From: Climacium dendroides
Lineage: Eukaryota; Streptophyta; Bryopsida; Hypnales; Climaciaceae
DNA length: 64,000 nucleotides
Direction of reading: 5' to 3'
Assembly: GCA_950106755.1 (NCBI GenBank)
Contig: OX467090.1
Location: forward strand, 13,763,489-13,827,488
Position 1 is the first letter of the stretch. Every line of letters begins with the position of its first letter. A program made the translations under genes and the position numbers. Of the stretch, positions 26,422-38,487 are shown piece by piece. Under the pieces are notes generated by a model, which was not told the DNA's origin, made no database searches, and saw only the letters and a list, made by a program, of their open reading frames with translations.

Positions 26422-28617
26422 TCATTTAGGAGTTGTTTTAGCTAAAAAACTCTTATATGCTTTGTGAATGAAGCTTAAATCCGTGATATAATCTCCAACC
26501 ATATCAAGGTTTTTTAAAGGGTTGTCTTGCACAGGCCTTGCAATAACTGAAGCTTTATCTATGCGATAAAATAAATTTTCTGCAGCCATACATATCTGCA
26601 ACATTCAATATCTATAATTATTAAATTGCCTATGGTACTCTATTTAATTACACCCAAAATGAAAAAAATTGGTTTAAATGCAATTAATCTCTTAAATTTT
26701 AAGAGCCAATTTGAAGGTCAACATTTTTAAACTGCAAAAGGGGATTTTTGAGGTGAAATATACTTGTGATCTTTTACCTAGACAATGCTTTTAAAAAGAG
26801 AATTTTTGAAATTCTATCTTGTACAAATGTTGCAAAATGGGTATATTAAGAATTTGGAGTCATTTTCATGAATGAAAAAACAAGTTTATATATTTATGAG
26901 ACATGTTTACATTCATTTCTTTTTCGATATTTGGACACTTAGTTTTGAAGGGATTAATATTTATTTATTTTTATTGTATGTACTTGGCTTCGTTCAAGAG
27001 TCCTAGCAGCAGCCATTTGGAGCATTGAATCAATATTGAATTGCAAATCAATTGTTTCTTGTCTCTTCTTTTCAACTTTTTGCCTAGTAACACTAATATC
27101 ATTATTTAGGGTAAGCATAGTATTAGCTGAGTTCTTCATATAATTTTGTAATTCTGATCTAATAATGTCAATCTCTGCTTCACAATCAGCAACATGCCCG
27201 TTTAGTTCTTCATGACTTGCAGCCAATGTAGCATGCCTGTCAAGTCCACAAAAATTATATATTTCCTATAGTGTGTTTTTCTAGTAATTATTTTCATTTT
27301 CAATTTCAATTTTATCCTTTTCAAATAGAATTTCACAAGGTAAAGTCATTTTAGTTCAAGTATTGTTTTGTAATTGTCTAAAAATTTTATTATGTCAAAA
27401 AATTCTAATATTTTAATTTATAGTAATTCTATTTTATAATCAACATGAATTAGTTTAGATATATAGTTGTAATACATCTTATATTTTCTTTATCATATCT
27501 AATGATAGCACAATATATGGATCTATGACACTACAAAATGAATATACTACTCTAATTTAGATTTCAATCTTCTAAAAAATAAAATTTTAATAAATAATTA
27601 ATATTAAAATTCAATTAGTTGATAATTGAGATAAATTAAAACCTGAGCATGAGGTCATTGATTTCATGAAATTGAGGAGCTTTCTCAACCACTGACTCTA
27701 AATATTTTTGGTACATCACCATTCGTTCCAATTGTGCTAAAGTCACGCTTCGTTTTTCTTTCAATTTTTCTAAAGCATCTTCTACTTGAATAATTTCTTG
27801 CTCCTAATAGACAATATTTCAATTGTCATAATTGGATATATATGTATGTGATAATAATTCAAGGTCATGTTAATATATTTTGAAAAATTAGACTATTTGT
27901 ATTGCAAAGATTTGAGAAACCTTTTCCAAACGCATTCGAATTTCGTCACTTGATTTCTTTTCAGCTCTTTTTTTCTTGATTGCATTTTCCTATAGTAAAA
28001 TACCAAAACAAAAAACTATATTTTAATTAATATGTGAAAGTTCATCAATTGACATAACAATTGCATGCTTCCAAAGTAGAAAAACTTGAAGTCTTGAACG
28101 AACTTGAAGGAATCTTGAAAAACCAATAAGAGACTCTTGCATTGCAAGATCTTTATCCCGCAATGCATCTTCTCGTTTTTGTAGAATTTCTTCCTTTCTT
28201 TCTTAAGTCCCAACACCCAATACCCTGTCTCATACTATTCAAGCATTTTACATTTAATATGTGATTCTTTCATGCATAATTCTTTTTGACAAAACTCAAC
28301 ATAATGAATCAAAATTTTCAAGTAGAAGAATTTTGGCTAATAATTAAACCAACGGAATTGTTTGTACAAATGAAAAACTTCATAAATTACAAATTTAAAC
28401 ATTTATTATAGTTGAATAGAACATACTTGACAAAGTCTATTTTCTGGCGTTGTAATTCTTCGTGCACCAAATGTAAAAGACGCCTTTTTTCAAGTAAACG
28501 AGTTGCTGGTAAAGCCTTTTCTAACTGGCCTGCTCCAACAGGAAGCATAGTAGGTGGCGGGGTGCCTTCTTTTTCTTCTTGTTCACGAGATTCTCGTTCT
28601 TGCTTTGTCTCCTTCAT
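26422..28617 (-). CDS. CFAP73: CFAP73/CCDC42-like axonemal coiled-coil protein (MIA2 type)
   Basis: Six exons join in frame to 313 aa: 28617-28427, 28197-28104, 27989-27921, 27803-27643, 27236-26984 and 26595-26422. The protein begins MKETKQERESREQEEKEG, then LPATRLLEKRRLLHLVHEEL. The segment from LLEKRR through GFSRFLQENAIKKKRAEKK aligns without a gap to the CCDC42 family (LLEKKK...FEQFIQEN..KR.RA.KK). YQKYLESVVEKAPQFHEIND matches the family's NKYLEKVVE...EEIHEV, and TLERSQICMAAENLFYRID its end. Human CCDC42 and CFAP73 are 316 and 308 aa. The protein is mostly coiled coil (about 40-235). In Chlamydomonas the MIA1/MIA2 pair lies near inner dynein f and tunes flagellar beating, so here it probably serves sperm flagella. 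The exon 2 acceptor is an unusual AAG; the alignment forces it. The gene looks intact. Confidence 0.85.
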
Positions 28618-30270
28618 TGCAACTTAGTAGATGCAGACACTATGATGAATTGTGTTTTATAAAAGAACTCTAAAGATAATTCAATTCACACTTTTCTTGA
28701 TTTATAGGATTCAAGTATTTCCGTCTTTGCTATTTTGAATAAGTATTTGTAATAATAGTGTCAATTGTCTTCTCAAAATGATTATAATTTCACATGATAA
28801 ATCTACTTCATTTCATAGTTTTTATATACGAATTCTATTCTTGCAAAGATTTAACATATGTAAGTATTATCAACGATTGTATATAGAATTCAATCTATTT
28901 TTTAATTTTTTCTATGTTTAGATGCAAAAAATAATTCCAAATCTTTATATTTATTTCAATGATACTATAAGGAAGTATTAGCCAAAATATCTATGTTCTA
29001 TTTATCATTAATGAAATATATTAAAAAATTCATTTCAATATTTAAGCTATATTATTTAAAAAAAATGAAAGGACACCAATTGCTAACAGTCCAACTGATT
29101 TCCTTTCAAAATGACTTTGTTATTTTATTAAACTTAAAGTTAAGCTTTTTAAATTTATGAAATTTTAATTAAAAATCATATAGTTTGGAAATTTGAGATA
29201 CATGATTCCATAAATTCAGAAAAATTTGAATATTGTATAATTTTGAAATTTTGAAAATTTGAAAATTTATAATTAATAATAATGTAATTTTTTCAATATT
29301 AAAATTTTCAATTTTTAATTTTAATTATCAATTTTTGTAATTTTGCATTTGTTTCAATTTTATTCAATATAATTTTTGTATTGTTTATATTAAAAAATTT
29401 AATTTATAAAATATCAATATGAGGATCAATAAATTTTAAATTTTGTCTAATTGTCCCTATTGCTATGGAAAAACATCAAGCAAGTGTGGGAATCCAAATG
29501 ACTAATGATTTCAATAAATATCAATTATAGATAATATAATAGATACAAAGGTGGGTTACAACTTTTATGAATTAAACTATTTGTGTAGCTTCAAACTTTA
29601 TCCCCTTGAAGAATTGTTGCACACTTCTTCCTTCCATGGTTGTTCAAATAATTGACCTTATAGAGTTAAGGCCTAAATAGATACAAACTATTTGGCCATC
29701 TCTAAAATTTTCAGAATACTTAGTTTCCAATTGTTATTTATTTTTACAATGTTAGTTTGACAAGGTTAATTCAAATGATGCAATTTCCCCCAATATAGGA
29801 GGATGTCAAATCTAAAGTCTATATGATTCAAATCAAGGTGTCAAAAAATGTGGGTCCTAAAATGGTGCCTCAAGCTTTGTGCGTAGATACAATTATGGCA
29901 TATTAAAGTTCCTTTGCATTTGACTTAGGAGTTTCTATATTATCTATAATGAAGAAATGTTTGAATTTGATTTTAGAAGTGTTGTTAGCAAAGCTGGTGA
30001 ATCTAATTAAAAAAATGTAGATAAATCTAATATTTTCTAAAACCCTTGTTAATATCACCTCTTACACCAAATAAAAAAATACCATATAATAGTCTCACTA
30101 TAAAAAGATGCTTAATAGTGATTGCAATTGAGGGACTTATTCAAGGTGCAAGAAACACCCTTTGCTAGAGCCTTCAAAAGTGCAAAGTAGATGGTTTACC
30201 CCCAAAAGCCCTAAATTGCATTTTTTAGCAACATAGCAATTTGAGCAGCTCACTACAAATGGAATTTTTA
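28618..30270. other. CFAP73 upstream region and AT-rich spacer
   Basis: Very AT-rich DNA follows the CFAP73 start on its 5' side. No promoter element or second gene could be assigned. Runs of AAATTTTGAAA-like sequence at 29200-29420 are low-complexity. Confidence 0.4.
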
Positions 30271-31065
30271 TTTTTATTTTTTGAAATTTTCATACAACAT
30301 GTGTCCAAAAAGTAGCTTAAAGACCCAACAATTTTCATAACTTTTCACTACATGGTTTAAAAGTTATTGTTTGATATGTAGTTTTCATTACTCAATGAAT
30401 AGCTTGGGCAACAAAAATAACTTCTTTAAAAATCACTTTTAAAATAAATAAAAATTTGAAATTGGTTCTCTAAATTTACATATATATAAAAAAATTTGAA
30501 TCATTTTTATTTATTAATGAAATGAAAGTTATGAAGAGTTCTAGTTTGCATGTAGTTTGCAAGTAGTTACAAAATCTCTACTCTAAGATCAACTTTGAAG
30601 TCCTTTATTTAATTCAATTTTAAATATTTTTGAATAAAGATAGAATTATAAGATATAGATTGTTTATTACAACATTTTGACCATGGAGATTGGCATTTTT
30701 CAATTCTATGAATGAGTTGTTAACAACTTTGTATTTTGAATCATTCTCTACTTCTTTCTACTTCCTATTTTTTTCTATATGTTGTACAATTCTAAATGAT
30801 ATGAATTTATTCAAGCATGTAGCCAACTTGCCTTGAAAAATGAAATCAAAGAAGTACCACCATTTTGGGCATTTTTTCATACAAATGTGACCTTCTGAAG
30901 TGCAGCTATCCAAGTTTTGCAAGGCCCTCAAAAGGATTTTTGTCACTTCAAATGCTAACATCTTGCAATCCACAAGGTAGAAATTTCTAAAATTATTTCC
31001 GAATCTTCTCGAACTAGTGTACTATAAGATCCTATGGTTATATGCATCCAAAGTGATCCCCCACG
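30270..31065 (+). repeat. Dispersed noncoding repeat, copy B
   Basis: Matches the reverse complement of 11100-11850 over most of its length. Shared landmarks include TTTCATACAACATGTGTCC, CTACTTCTTTCTACTTCCTA, CTTGCAATCCACAAGGTAGA and AAGATCCTATGGTTATATGC. Its right end (from about 30900) is also shared with copy C. No conserved reading frame. Confidence 0.7.
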
Positions 31066-32099
31066 GTTGCTATTGAAGATGAAGGATGGAGGGATGGAGT
31101 AAACCTTCACCAAATACACAATTTAATAGGCTATAATGCATCTTTGTCTTTTTCAATTTGAAAGAAGCTTGCTTGTAGAGGTGTTTGGAACTCAAAATGA
31201 CCATTTCACGAATTGCATTGTCCATTCTCTTGTGACAACAAATCCTCCATGTCCTTATTTTATCAATTCAAGAGCTATTGTTTCAATCATTCTATGAAGA
31301 ATAGGCTATATAGTAGAAGTAGAAAGAACTTGTCTTACCTTTCTCATTTTCTACAACATATTGATTATTTCATCTTGTAATACAAGATGATTTTCTAACT
31401 CTCCGTCATATTGTCCCACTCTTTGTAGCATATAGATGATTTTTCCATAATTTTCCTTTTGATGTTTACCATATCCACAAACTACCTCTAAGCAACTTTT
31501 CATATGGACTAGTAGACCTAGAGATCTGGAGAAAATCTTCAAGAAAGAATAGGCTTCAAATAATTGAATTTTTTAACCTTTTCATTATTGAATGAATGGA
31601 TGGCCAAAGGATTCACTGAAACCAATTTGTATATTTGCCCCCCCTTTTTGTTCTTTTTATAACTCCATTGGTTTCTTTACCTTCTCTTTTAATTTGATGT
31701 TGTTGCAAAGGTTGTAAATCTACTTGCAATATATGTTTTTGGAGGCCTCATGATGGATTTTCACCACAAGTTGCAAAAACACCCCTAGAATTGGCCAACA
31801 TGGAGTGTATGAGAGTCTAATTTAAAGTGCCTTCCAAGTAATGGACTCCACAATGTTTTTGGTAAATTTTCAATTTACCAATGTTTTAGGAGGTTAGGAT
31901 GTCTCCCAAGACCAAAATCACAATAAAAACGCCTAATTTGGACTTTAAAAACCCAATTACAATACAATTCACTCACACCAAAAACATAAATCTAACCATG
32001 CATTGACCCATGCACCTCCTCAAAGTCCCTAGATCCAATGCTTAACACATTCACCACTCATTTTAGTCATTTAAACTTTTACTCCCATCTTATCATTAA
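31066..32099. other. Spacer between repeat copies, no gene seen
   Basis: AT-rich DNA with scattered short frames only. No family-like protein sequence or transposon ends noted. Confidence 0.45.
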
Positions 32100-32395
32100 A
32101 AACCTCAACTTTTTGGACATTTTTTCATAAAAATGTGATCTTGTGAAGTATAGTTGCCTAGGTTTTTGTAGGGACAAAAGAAAGGTTTTTGTCACTTCAA
32201 ACACTAGTATCTTGCAATCTACATGGCGGAAATTTGTGAAATCTTTACCACTTCTTCACAAACCATTGTACTACAAGATCCTACAGTTACATGTGTCCAA
32301 AAATAATTTTTTTCTAAAATTTGGTACTAGCACTAGAAATGGCAGTTTTAGAACGTTTTTGGTGAAAATATAGTCAAAAACCTTTAGGGATTAAG
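32100..32395 (+). repeat. Dispersed noncoding repeat, copy C (partial)
   Basis: Shares TTTTTGTCACTTCAAACACT, CTTGCAATCTACATGGCGGA and ACTACAAGATCCTACAGTTA with copies A and B, and reaches further right to TTTTTGGTGAAAATATAGTC, which copy A also has in reverse complement. Same orientation as copy B, about 1 kb away. Confidence 0.65.
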
Positions 32396-34477
32396 ATGGA
32401 ACAATGGTAGCAATTAGTAACATCAATAATTATAATGAAATGGTATTAATGACAATGATCAATTGGATAAACACTAGTAATTCAACAATTTAGTGATCAC
32501 ATACAATCACTAGGATTGGAGAAATTGCATGAAACAATTGTACAATTTCATGCTCTAATTTATTTGTCTATAATTTTTGGTTCATGACTATAATTCGTAA
32601 TGAAGGTGCACAAGATTACACTAATGAGTGAGAATGCAAAATAAATGTAACCTATAAAATTTCATTTTTGTACATATAAGTTTAATATTACAGTATTTTG
32701 GCCTTTAATAAATTTTTTATAAATATGACTTTGGTAAATTAGTGTCAAACTCTAATCAATAAATAGTTATTTGTCTAGATAGTGCAAATGACATTAAATT
32801 GTCAAAGTGCATATTGAAAATTTGAAACATTACTCTATTGTACCAATTTTCACAAATATGAAATTTTATAATGACATTAATTCTGTAGGTGATGTTAGTT
32901 ATTCCGTTTCATCAATAGAACAAATCCATATAATCATTATAATACTAAATTTTTTCATGCTTTTGAAAAAACAGTTTAATATTAAAAACCTTTTTTTCCT
33001 ATCAAATGTCTACTAGACTTATTTTGGGTGTTTTTAATAGTACCTTTACAAATTTCATTTATATTGCAATGGGAATCATAGATTTTTTTTTGATATATTA
33101 TCAATTGACTGAGAGACCTTCCAGTTAGAAATAAACAATCTAATAATCTATTTGTATCTATAACTTTTAGTGATTCTTTTTGGTTTGATTTTTGGAGATT
33201 ATAATATTAAGAGTGTCATACAATTTTTTCCACTTTTGGGTTTGCAATTTAGAAAAAAACTAAAAAATTATTTTACCTACATTACAACCACTATTTGGCA
33301 CAAAATTAGCATGTGATTATTGTAACAACCCTATATTCATGCAAATACACAAATGTTATATACTTGTGGATTGTCTAGTACCTCTACACAAACATTTTGA
33401 TCATACATAGTGAATTTGATTATTTAAAGCTTTGCAAATTTTTTAAGTTGATATTTGAAGACATCTTGAAAGTAACATATATTTGCATCTTTGCATCTTA
33501 CTCACAAGATTCTCTCACTATGTATTTCTTAACTTTATATTTATGTAACTTTATGTTTATGTTGTAGCATAGTTTACCATTTACAATATGGACTTTGGAT
33601 ATTAAGAAGTCTAAATTTCCTTTCAATAAAGGATGAAATCATGAAACATTTGTACCATTTTGCGTTTTATGTTGTGGAAAACATACAAAATTAGGCATAG
33701 TTTTTAGGAATTTTTCTCATTATATTTGAAATTCATATTGGAATGGAGGTGAACTATACATTGCCTAAGTCAATACATATTTTTGTGTAATTTCTAAAAA
33801 AAATTATTCTTTTTCAATTCAATTTCTCTGATTTGCCACACTTTTGGTTTTAGAGGTTTCTTGTATTGCAATGAGTTTAAAATGATCAAAATTGTAATTT
33901 GAAATTTTAACACCATGTCCCTTGACTGAATTTGCAAAAATCAATCAAAGGAATTTTAATAAAAAAATTATTGTTGCCTACATAGATGTAAATAATGCTC
34001 TATTTTGTACATATTTCTAGACATCTAAAAAGTATCTTTCAATAAAGTTTTTGGTAAAACCTTATCTAGACATGAAGTTGTTAAATATAAATTTTTTTAT
34101 CATATATTTTTTGAATGTTTCCATTATATTCTATCAATTTTTTTTGTGCATAACTTTTGGAGTATATTTTTTAGAGCTCTAATTTGGGGAATATGTTATT
34201 TCTAGTGCTATTCTAATTTTTTGTTAAATTTTTTTTAAAAGCTCATAATACTTACAATACTACTTCCAATTGCAACATAATGAACAAGTGTTTCTTACTT
34301 TCACTCTAATACTAGATTCCTCTAATAAAAACTTGGAAGTACTACTTTGAGTATTTTCTTTATTTTTTATCCCACATACATTGAGATAAATGTAAAAAGC
34401 TATATCATATTTTGTGGTTTTTTAATTTAATTTGTATTTTTTAACCTTGTTGACATAACATTATTAAACGATAGGGC
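32396..34477. other. AT-rich intergenic DNA, nothing recognised
   Basis: Strongly AT-rich with frequent stops in all frames and homopolymer runs. I see no gene, RNA or structured repeat. Confidence 0.5.
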
Positions 34478-34806
34478 TAGTTACACCTTCTTCATTCCAC
34501 TCTCAATCTTTAGAGAATGGAGATGCAGTGTTCTCTCCTTGGCTCTATGTGACTTGCAAAGGTTCCATTGTTTGAATATTGAGAATGGCCATTATACTCA
34601 TCTGGAGGTGAAGAATGGACATGAAAAACATTTCTTTGAAGAATGTTTCATCTCTTGTTCATTCTTTGCATGCTACTTTTATTTTAATTACAGTGCCAAC
34701 ATCAATCCACATCTAAGTCATCCTTGAAAGGTTTGTTGATGTTCAGAGTGGCATGCCCTAGTTGGTCAAATACAATGAGGATTGTATTGGAGGAGAAGGT
34801 GACGCT
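34478..34806. mobile_element. Candidate small element bounded by GTTACACCTTCT / AGAAGGTGAC ends
   Basis: The left end AGTTACACCTTCTTCATTCC and right end GGATTGTATTGGAGGAGAAG followed by GTGAC are imperfect inverted repeats. The right end resembles 22150-22200 (GCCCTAGTT...GGATTGGAGAAGGTGTGAC). This supports a family of related ends, but boundaries and target duplications are uncertain. Confidence 0.4.
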
Positions 34807-35065
34807 TTTGTTGGAACTAGCCTAAAATCGTAGAAACGTTTAGAATTCCTTGGACTCTTAGAGTTTTGTCACATGACTCCCATCCTACACTTTCGACAAA
34901 TTGTACAATAATTTTTGCTAAAATCAATGTTGCATCGATGCTCATAGAAATTTGGTTGTTGCATCTATGCTTAGGAATTCATGAAAATTATTGTATCGAT
35001 CCATCTTAGCAAATGAATACTTTTTTCGAGTTTCCATTATCCATGCTCTACACACAAAAAAGCGG

Positions 35066-35168
35066 GATGTTACACCTTTACGATTTTTGGCTCCTAATTG
35101 GCTCCTCTTTTCCCTCCATAGCTTCTCATTCTTCATAGAAATTTTGTTTTTGGAGAAGGTGTGTCTAC
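35066..35168. mobile_element. Candidate small element with the same terminal motif
   Basis: GTTACACCTTTACGATTTTTG at the left and TTTTTGGAGAAGGTGTGTCT at the right form a diverged inverted repeat like those at 20478 and 34478. The approximately 100-bp length matches the 20478 copy. Confidence 0.35.
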
Positions 35169-35372
35169 TTCTAATGCTAAAGTCTCCCATTTTACTCCCT
35201 GGAATCTAGCATTTTCATTCAAAGATTGCTTGACAACCTAGACAATGCATTTAAAGCTTAGAATGGAAAACTCAAGCATTGTGAATTAAACTGAAGTCAA
35301 AGCAAAAGATATTCCGGTGGAGGGATATAAGGTAACAAGCTCTAAAATCGCATAAGCTCTGAAATTGTACAA

Positions 35373-35485
35373 GCTCTAAAATTGCCCACATCTTCAAAAT
35401 GTACACTACGTATACATGTTGCTTTTTCATAGCCTTCAGCAATGTACAAACAGTGTACATTTTAGAAGGTGGACAATTTTAGAGC
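35373..35485. mobile_element. Foldback element about 450 bp upstream of the glycine-rich gene
   Basis: The left arm (35373-35406) begins GCTCTAAAATTGCCCACATC and the right arm (35453-35485) ends GGTGGACAATTTTAGAGC. They pair over about 33 bp with a few mismatches around a 46-bp loop. A direct partial copy of the left end (GCTCTAAAATCG, GCTCTGAAATTG) lies just before it at 35339-35366. Confidence 0.6.
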
Positions 35486-35499
35486 CCTATGCCATTTCA

Positions 35500-35640
35500 A
35501 CTTCAAAATTTTATAACTAATTCCACAAAGCTCCAAAAAATACGAAACAACTTGGGTTAGATGCCAATTCCACTTGTCTTTCAAGGAAAATTTACTGAAA
35601 ATTATTTCAAGAAGCTTTGCATCTCCAAAATTCAGTTTCA
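35500..35640. repeat. Dispersed repeat shared with the right end of the window
   Basis: Sequence containing AAAAAATACGAAACAACTTG, GGTTAGATGCCAATTCCACTT and GAAAATTATTTCAAG resembles 63840-63965 (AAAAAATACAAAACCACTTG, GTTAGGTTCCATGTCTATTTT) in the same orientation. A diverged interspersed repeat is the likely explanation. Confidence 0.45.
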
Positions 35641-35931
35641 GCTCTTTGCGTAGGCGATTTCTGGACCTGTTCCCTTACCTTCCACACAAGGATAAGCTGC
35701 CGACATCCACCTCAGCCGCCACGTAGACCCAATGACGTGGAAATGATCCTAATCAGAAAGCCTAATGTTTTGAGGTAGCGTCCAATCCCTGTCTGATTAC
35801 CGCTAGCTCCACCATCCTTTAAGTTCAACGAAGCTGATCTCCTTCGTCGCCATCGCCATCGCCAGGATTGAATTTGCAAGTGGAGGTGCTCTTCTGAGGA
35901 GCTTGATATCGATCGAAGCCAAGCCAAGACC

Positions 35932-38028
35932 ATGAGGGACGATGAGGGCGAGAAGAAGGGCTTTCTGTGGCGTCTGCCGAAGCTGCAGACGCACGATTGG
36001 GGCAAGATGGGCCCGGCGTTTGGCTACGGCATCGGTTGTGGCGTCGGCTTGGGAGCCGGCATCGTTGGAGGTATGATGTCGAGCACGTTCGGTGGACTGG
36101 AAAACTCGTGGGTTCGAAATTTTCTTTCAGTTGGAATTTTGATTTGGGCGGCCGTGCAAATGGTGGTGTGGGTACTTTTTGAATTTGGTTGTTCGATTGG
36201 AGTTGCGGAGGATTTTTTTCTTGATGATCAGAGCGTGAAAAAGGGAAGAAATCCGAGCAGGTAGGGTTGCGAAAGGAACGTCCATTTTCGAAACGAATTG
36301 AGCAAAAGAATCTGAAATTTGTTGTTGGCAGACTGGTTATGTTGGCAACTAGGGTAGTTCCCTTGTTTCGGAATTAAGAAAGCGCGTGACCATCTCGGAC
36401 ATTGCATTCGGATACACTCTAACTCTTTATTCTCACTGCTTGAGAGACAGTCATAGTACAAGTCAAATAGTTTGAATGTGAATGTGAGACAAGTTTGCTT
36501 CAGAAATGATAATGTGGCAATTGTGCAGGATATTCCAAAATGTCATTCCAGAATCTCATTGAAGAGAAGAGAGGGTCGGATTAAAAGAGGTCTGAATGTA
36601 GAGTTGACGCTGAAATCTCATACCGACAAATTGAAAATGATCGAATTTAAGATACATAAGGCAGCTTGGAATCAGTCATTGCATGGAATTTGGAAATGAG
36701 TATTATGCTGTTTCCAAATGTGCACTTGAAAGATTCTGTGTTAGCCGGCAGTGCTTCGGCAAGTATTTTCTTGATCAGTAATTTGAAGAACAAATGGACC
36801 TGCTCATTTGATTAAAGCGTGCAAGATTGGTAATCTAGTGGCACGTCTTGGGAAGAGAAGAATTTCATTAAGCGTCTCATTTCTTGGATTTTTCCCGGTT
36901 GGCAATAAACCCTAGCCTGTTGCTAACCAGATCGATCTTCAAACTTTCCAATTACTACGAGTTATTAGCGTGCGAAAAATGGATACCAGTAGAGTGGCCG
37001 GTTCCGGATCTTTCCGGACTTACAAAGTTTGTATGTTCGAACCCTCAAAACGTCAGGGTTGCAGGTTAGACCTACATGTTGTGGTGTTTGACATCTGATG
37101 TCTGAAGTTTTATTAGATGGGTGTCGGAACATGTTGTGTAACCGTGTTCAAATATTGTGGAATATTCTTTAATATTCGAAGAGATTCTGTGTGTAGTTTA
37201 AGAATGTCCTTGTGTGACAGACTAGGAGTCTGTTTGATATGTCAAAAATACTAGACGTTGTGTTAGCCTCTCTTGGAACACAGCCCTGCATAATAATCCA
37301 GTATCTACCCAGAGTTACATGTGGAAAAAGAATTCAGTGTCTTGCTTGTTGTGACTACCTGATCTACCTGTCTGCCTTCACATTTTAGAACTTCAAACTT
37401 CTGCGATTCTCATGGGCTGTTGGTATGCTTTTTTGAACGCAGGCGCAGGGATCGGCTTAGGATTCCCGGGCTTACAGGTCGGATTTGGAGCAGGAGCAGG
37501 ATGTGGAGTGGGAGTTGGATTCGGATACGGCTTGGGCAAAGGCAGAGCTTACGATGACAACGGCACATACAGTAACATCGGACGGCTGCCGAAACGCCCG
37601 ACTGGTAGTATCACTGGCTCTACCGGGTGAGTATCAACGTTTCCACGTCTCCCTTTCTGCTGGTTGATTTTCTCCTCAGGGGCATTTTAGATTGCACAGG
37701 TCGAAGCAACAAGCTTGAGAGGACAAGAAATTCTTCACCAATGAAGCTTTGTTATTTCAATCTTTTTCCTCTGACCTGTTCAATCCGAAATGGCTTGTAC
37801 AATCAATTTGCAACCTCTACTTCAACCAACCATCATTCAACTTCTTGCTAGTGTTTAGAATCGAACTTTTCAAAGAGATATTCTTTGTGGCTGTAGATTT
37901 TATGACTCCTTGGCGTCACTGACATTTCCTATTCTAGGGCGGAGATTGGGGCTATTGTGGATGACCTCGTCTCCGGGCTGAAGAGGGCTCTCAATGGCAT
38001 TCAGAGCAATGATGGAAAGAGGCCATAG
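35932..38028 (+). CDS. Glycine-rich protein with conserved PGLQ...AYD core (plant, TGD5-related group)
   Basis: Three exons join to 137 aa: 35932-36070, 37443-37626 and 37938-38028. The protein begins MRDDEGEKKGFLWRLPKLQT. It then has a Gly-rich hydrophobic core from GPAFGYGIGCGVGLGAGIVG through AGIGLGFPGLQVGFGAGAG to CGVGVGFGYGLGKGRAYDDN. It ends with IGAIVDDLVSGLKRALNG, a likely amphipathic helix. Small plant glycine-rich proteins with LGKxGPAFG, PGLQ, GxGCGVGVGFGYG and AYD share this layout. The related Arabidopsis TGD5 is a chloroplast-envelope protein for lipid transfer from the ER. The GxGxG repeats may form membrane-embedded helices, but the role of this subgroup is not established. 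For the first acceptor two in-frame AGs exist; the upstream one (after AACGCAG) keeps family length. The gene appears intact. Confidence 0.85.
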
Positions 38029-38200
38029 ATTTTGTATTGTTTCTATCATGGTTGTGTATTTATACTAGAGGTGTTAAATCTTTTGTATAGATTTTCAACC
38101 AAGAGGTTGTACATTAACTTGGATTGGTTGTAATGTTTGAACCATATGACTATTGGTCTTTTTTTATTCCATCCTATATGTGGTCCATATTTTTCCACAC
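38029..38200 (+). other. 3' region of the glycine-rich gene
   Basis: T-rich sequence after the stop with TTTGTATTGTTT and TTGTAATGTTTG motifs fits a plant 3' untranslated region and polyadenylation area. The exact end is not assigned. Confidence 0.35.
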
Positions 38201-38202
38201 CA

Positions 38203-38487
38203 TTCAAGCATACCTATTTATTTTTTATATGATTTTTATTGTCTCTAGAGACTAAGTAATGGTTTAAGTAATGGTTTAAACATGTAGGAAGATGTGGCAT
38301 CCAATGAAAATGAGATTACTGAAAAGCAAAAAATGTATCATATTGGGGTTCACATCATTCAAGCATACCTCTTTATTTGATTTTTATTGCCTCTAGAGAC
38401 TAAGTAATGGTTCAAACATGTAGGATGTTGTGGTATTCAATGAAAATGAGATTAGTGAAAAGCAAAAATGTACAATATTGGGGTCCA
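38203..38487. repeat. Tandem duplication of a roughly 145-bp unit
   Basis: Two neighbouring copies share ATTCAAGCATACCT, CTCTAGAGACTAAGTAATGG, AAACATGTAGGA, CAATGAAAATGAGATTA and AATATTGGGGT-like landmarks. The first copy has an extra internal doubling of AGTAATGGTTTA. Divergence is moderate. Confidence 0.8.
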
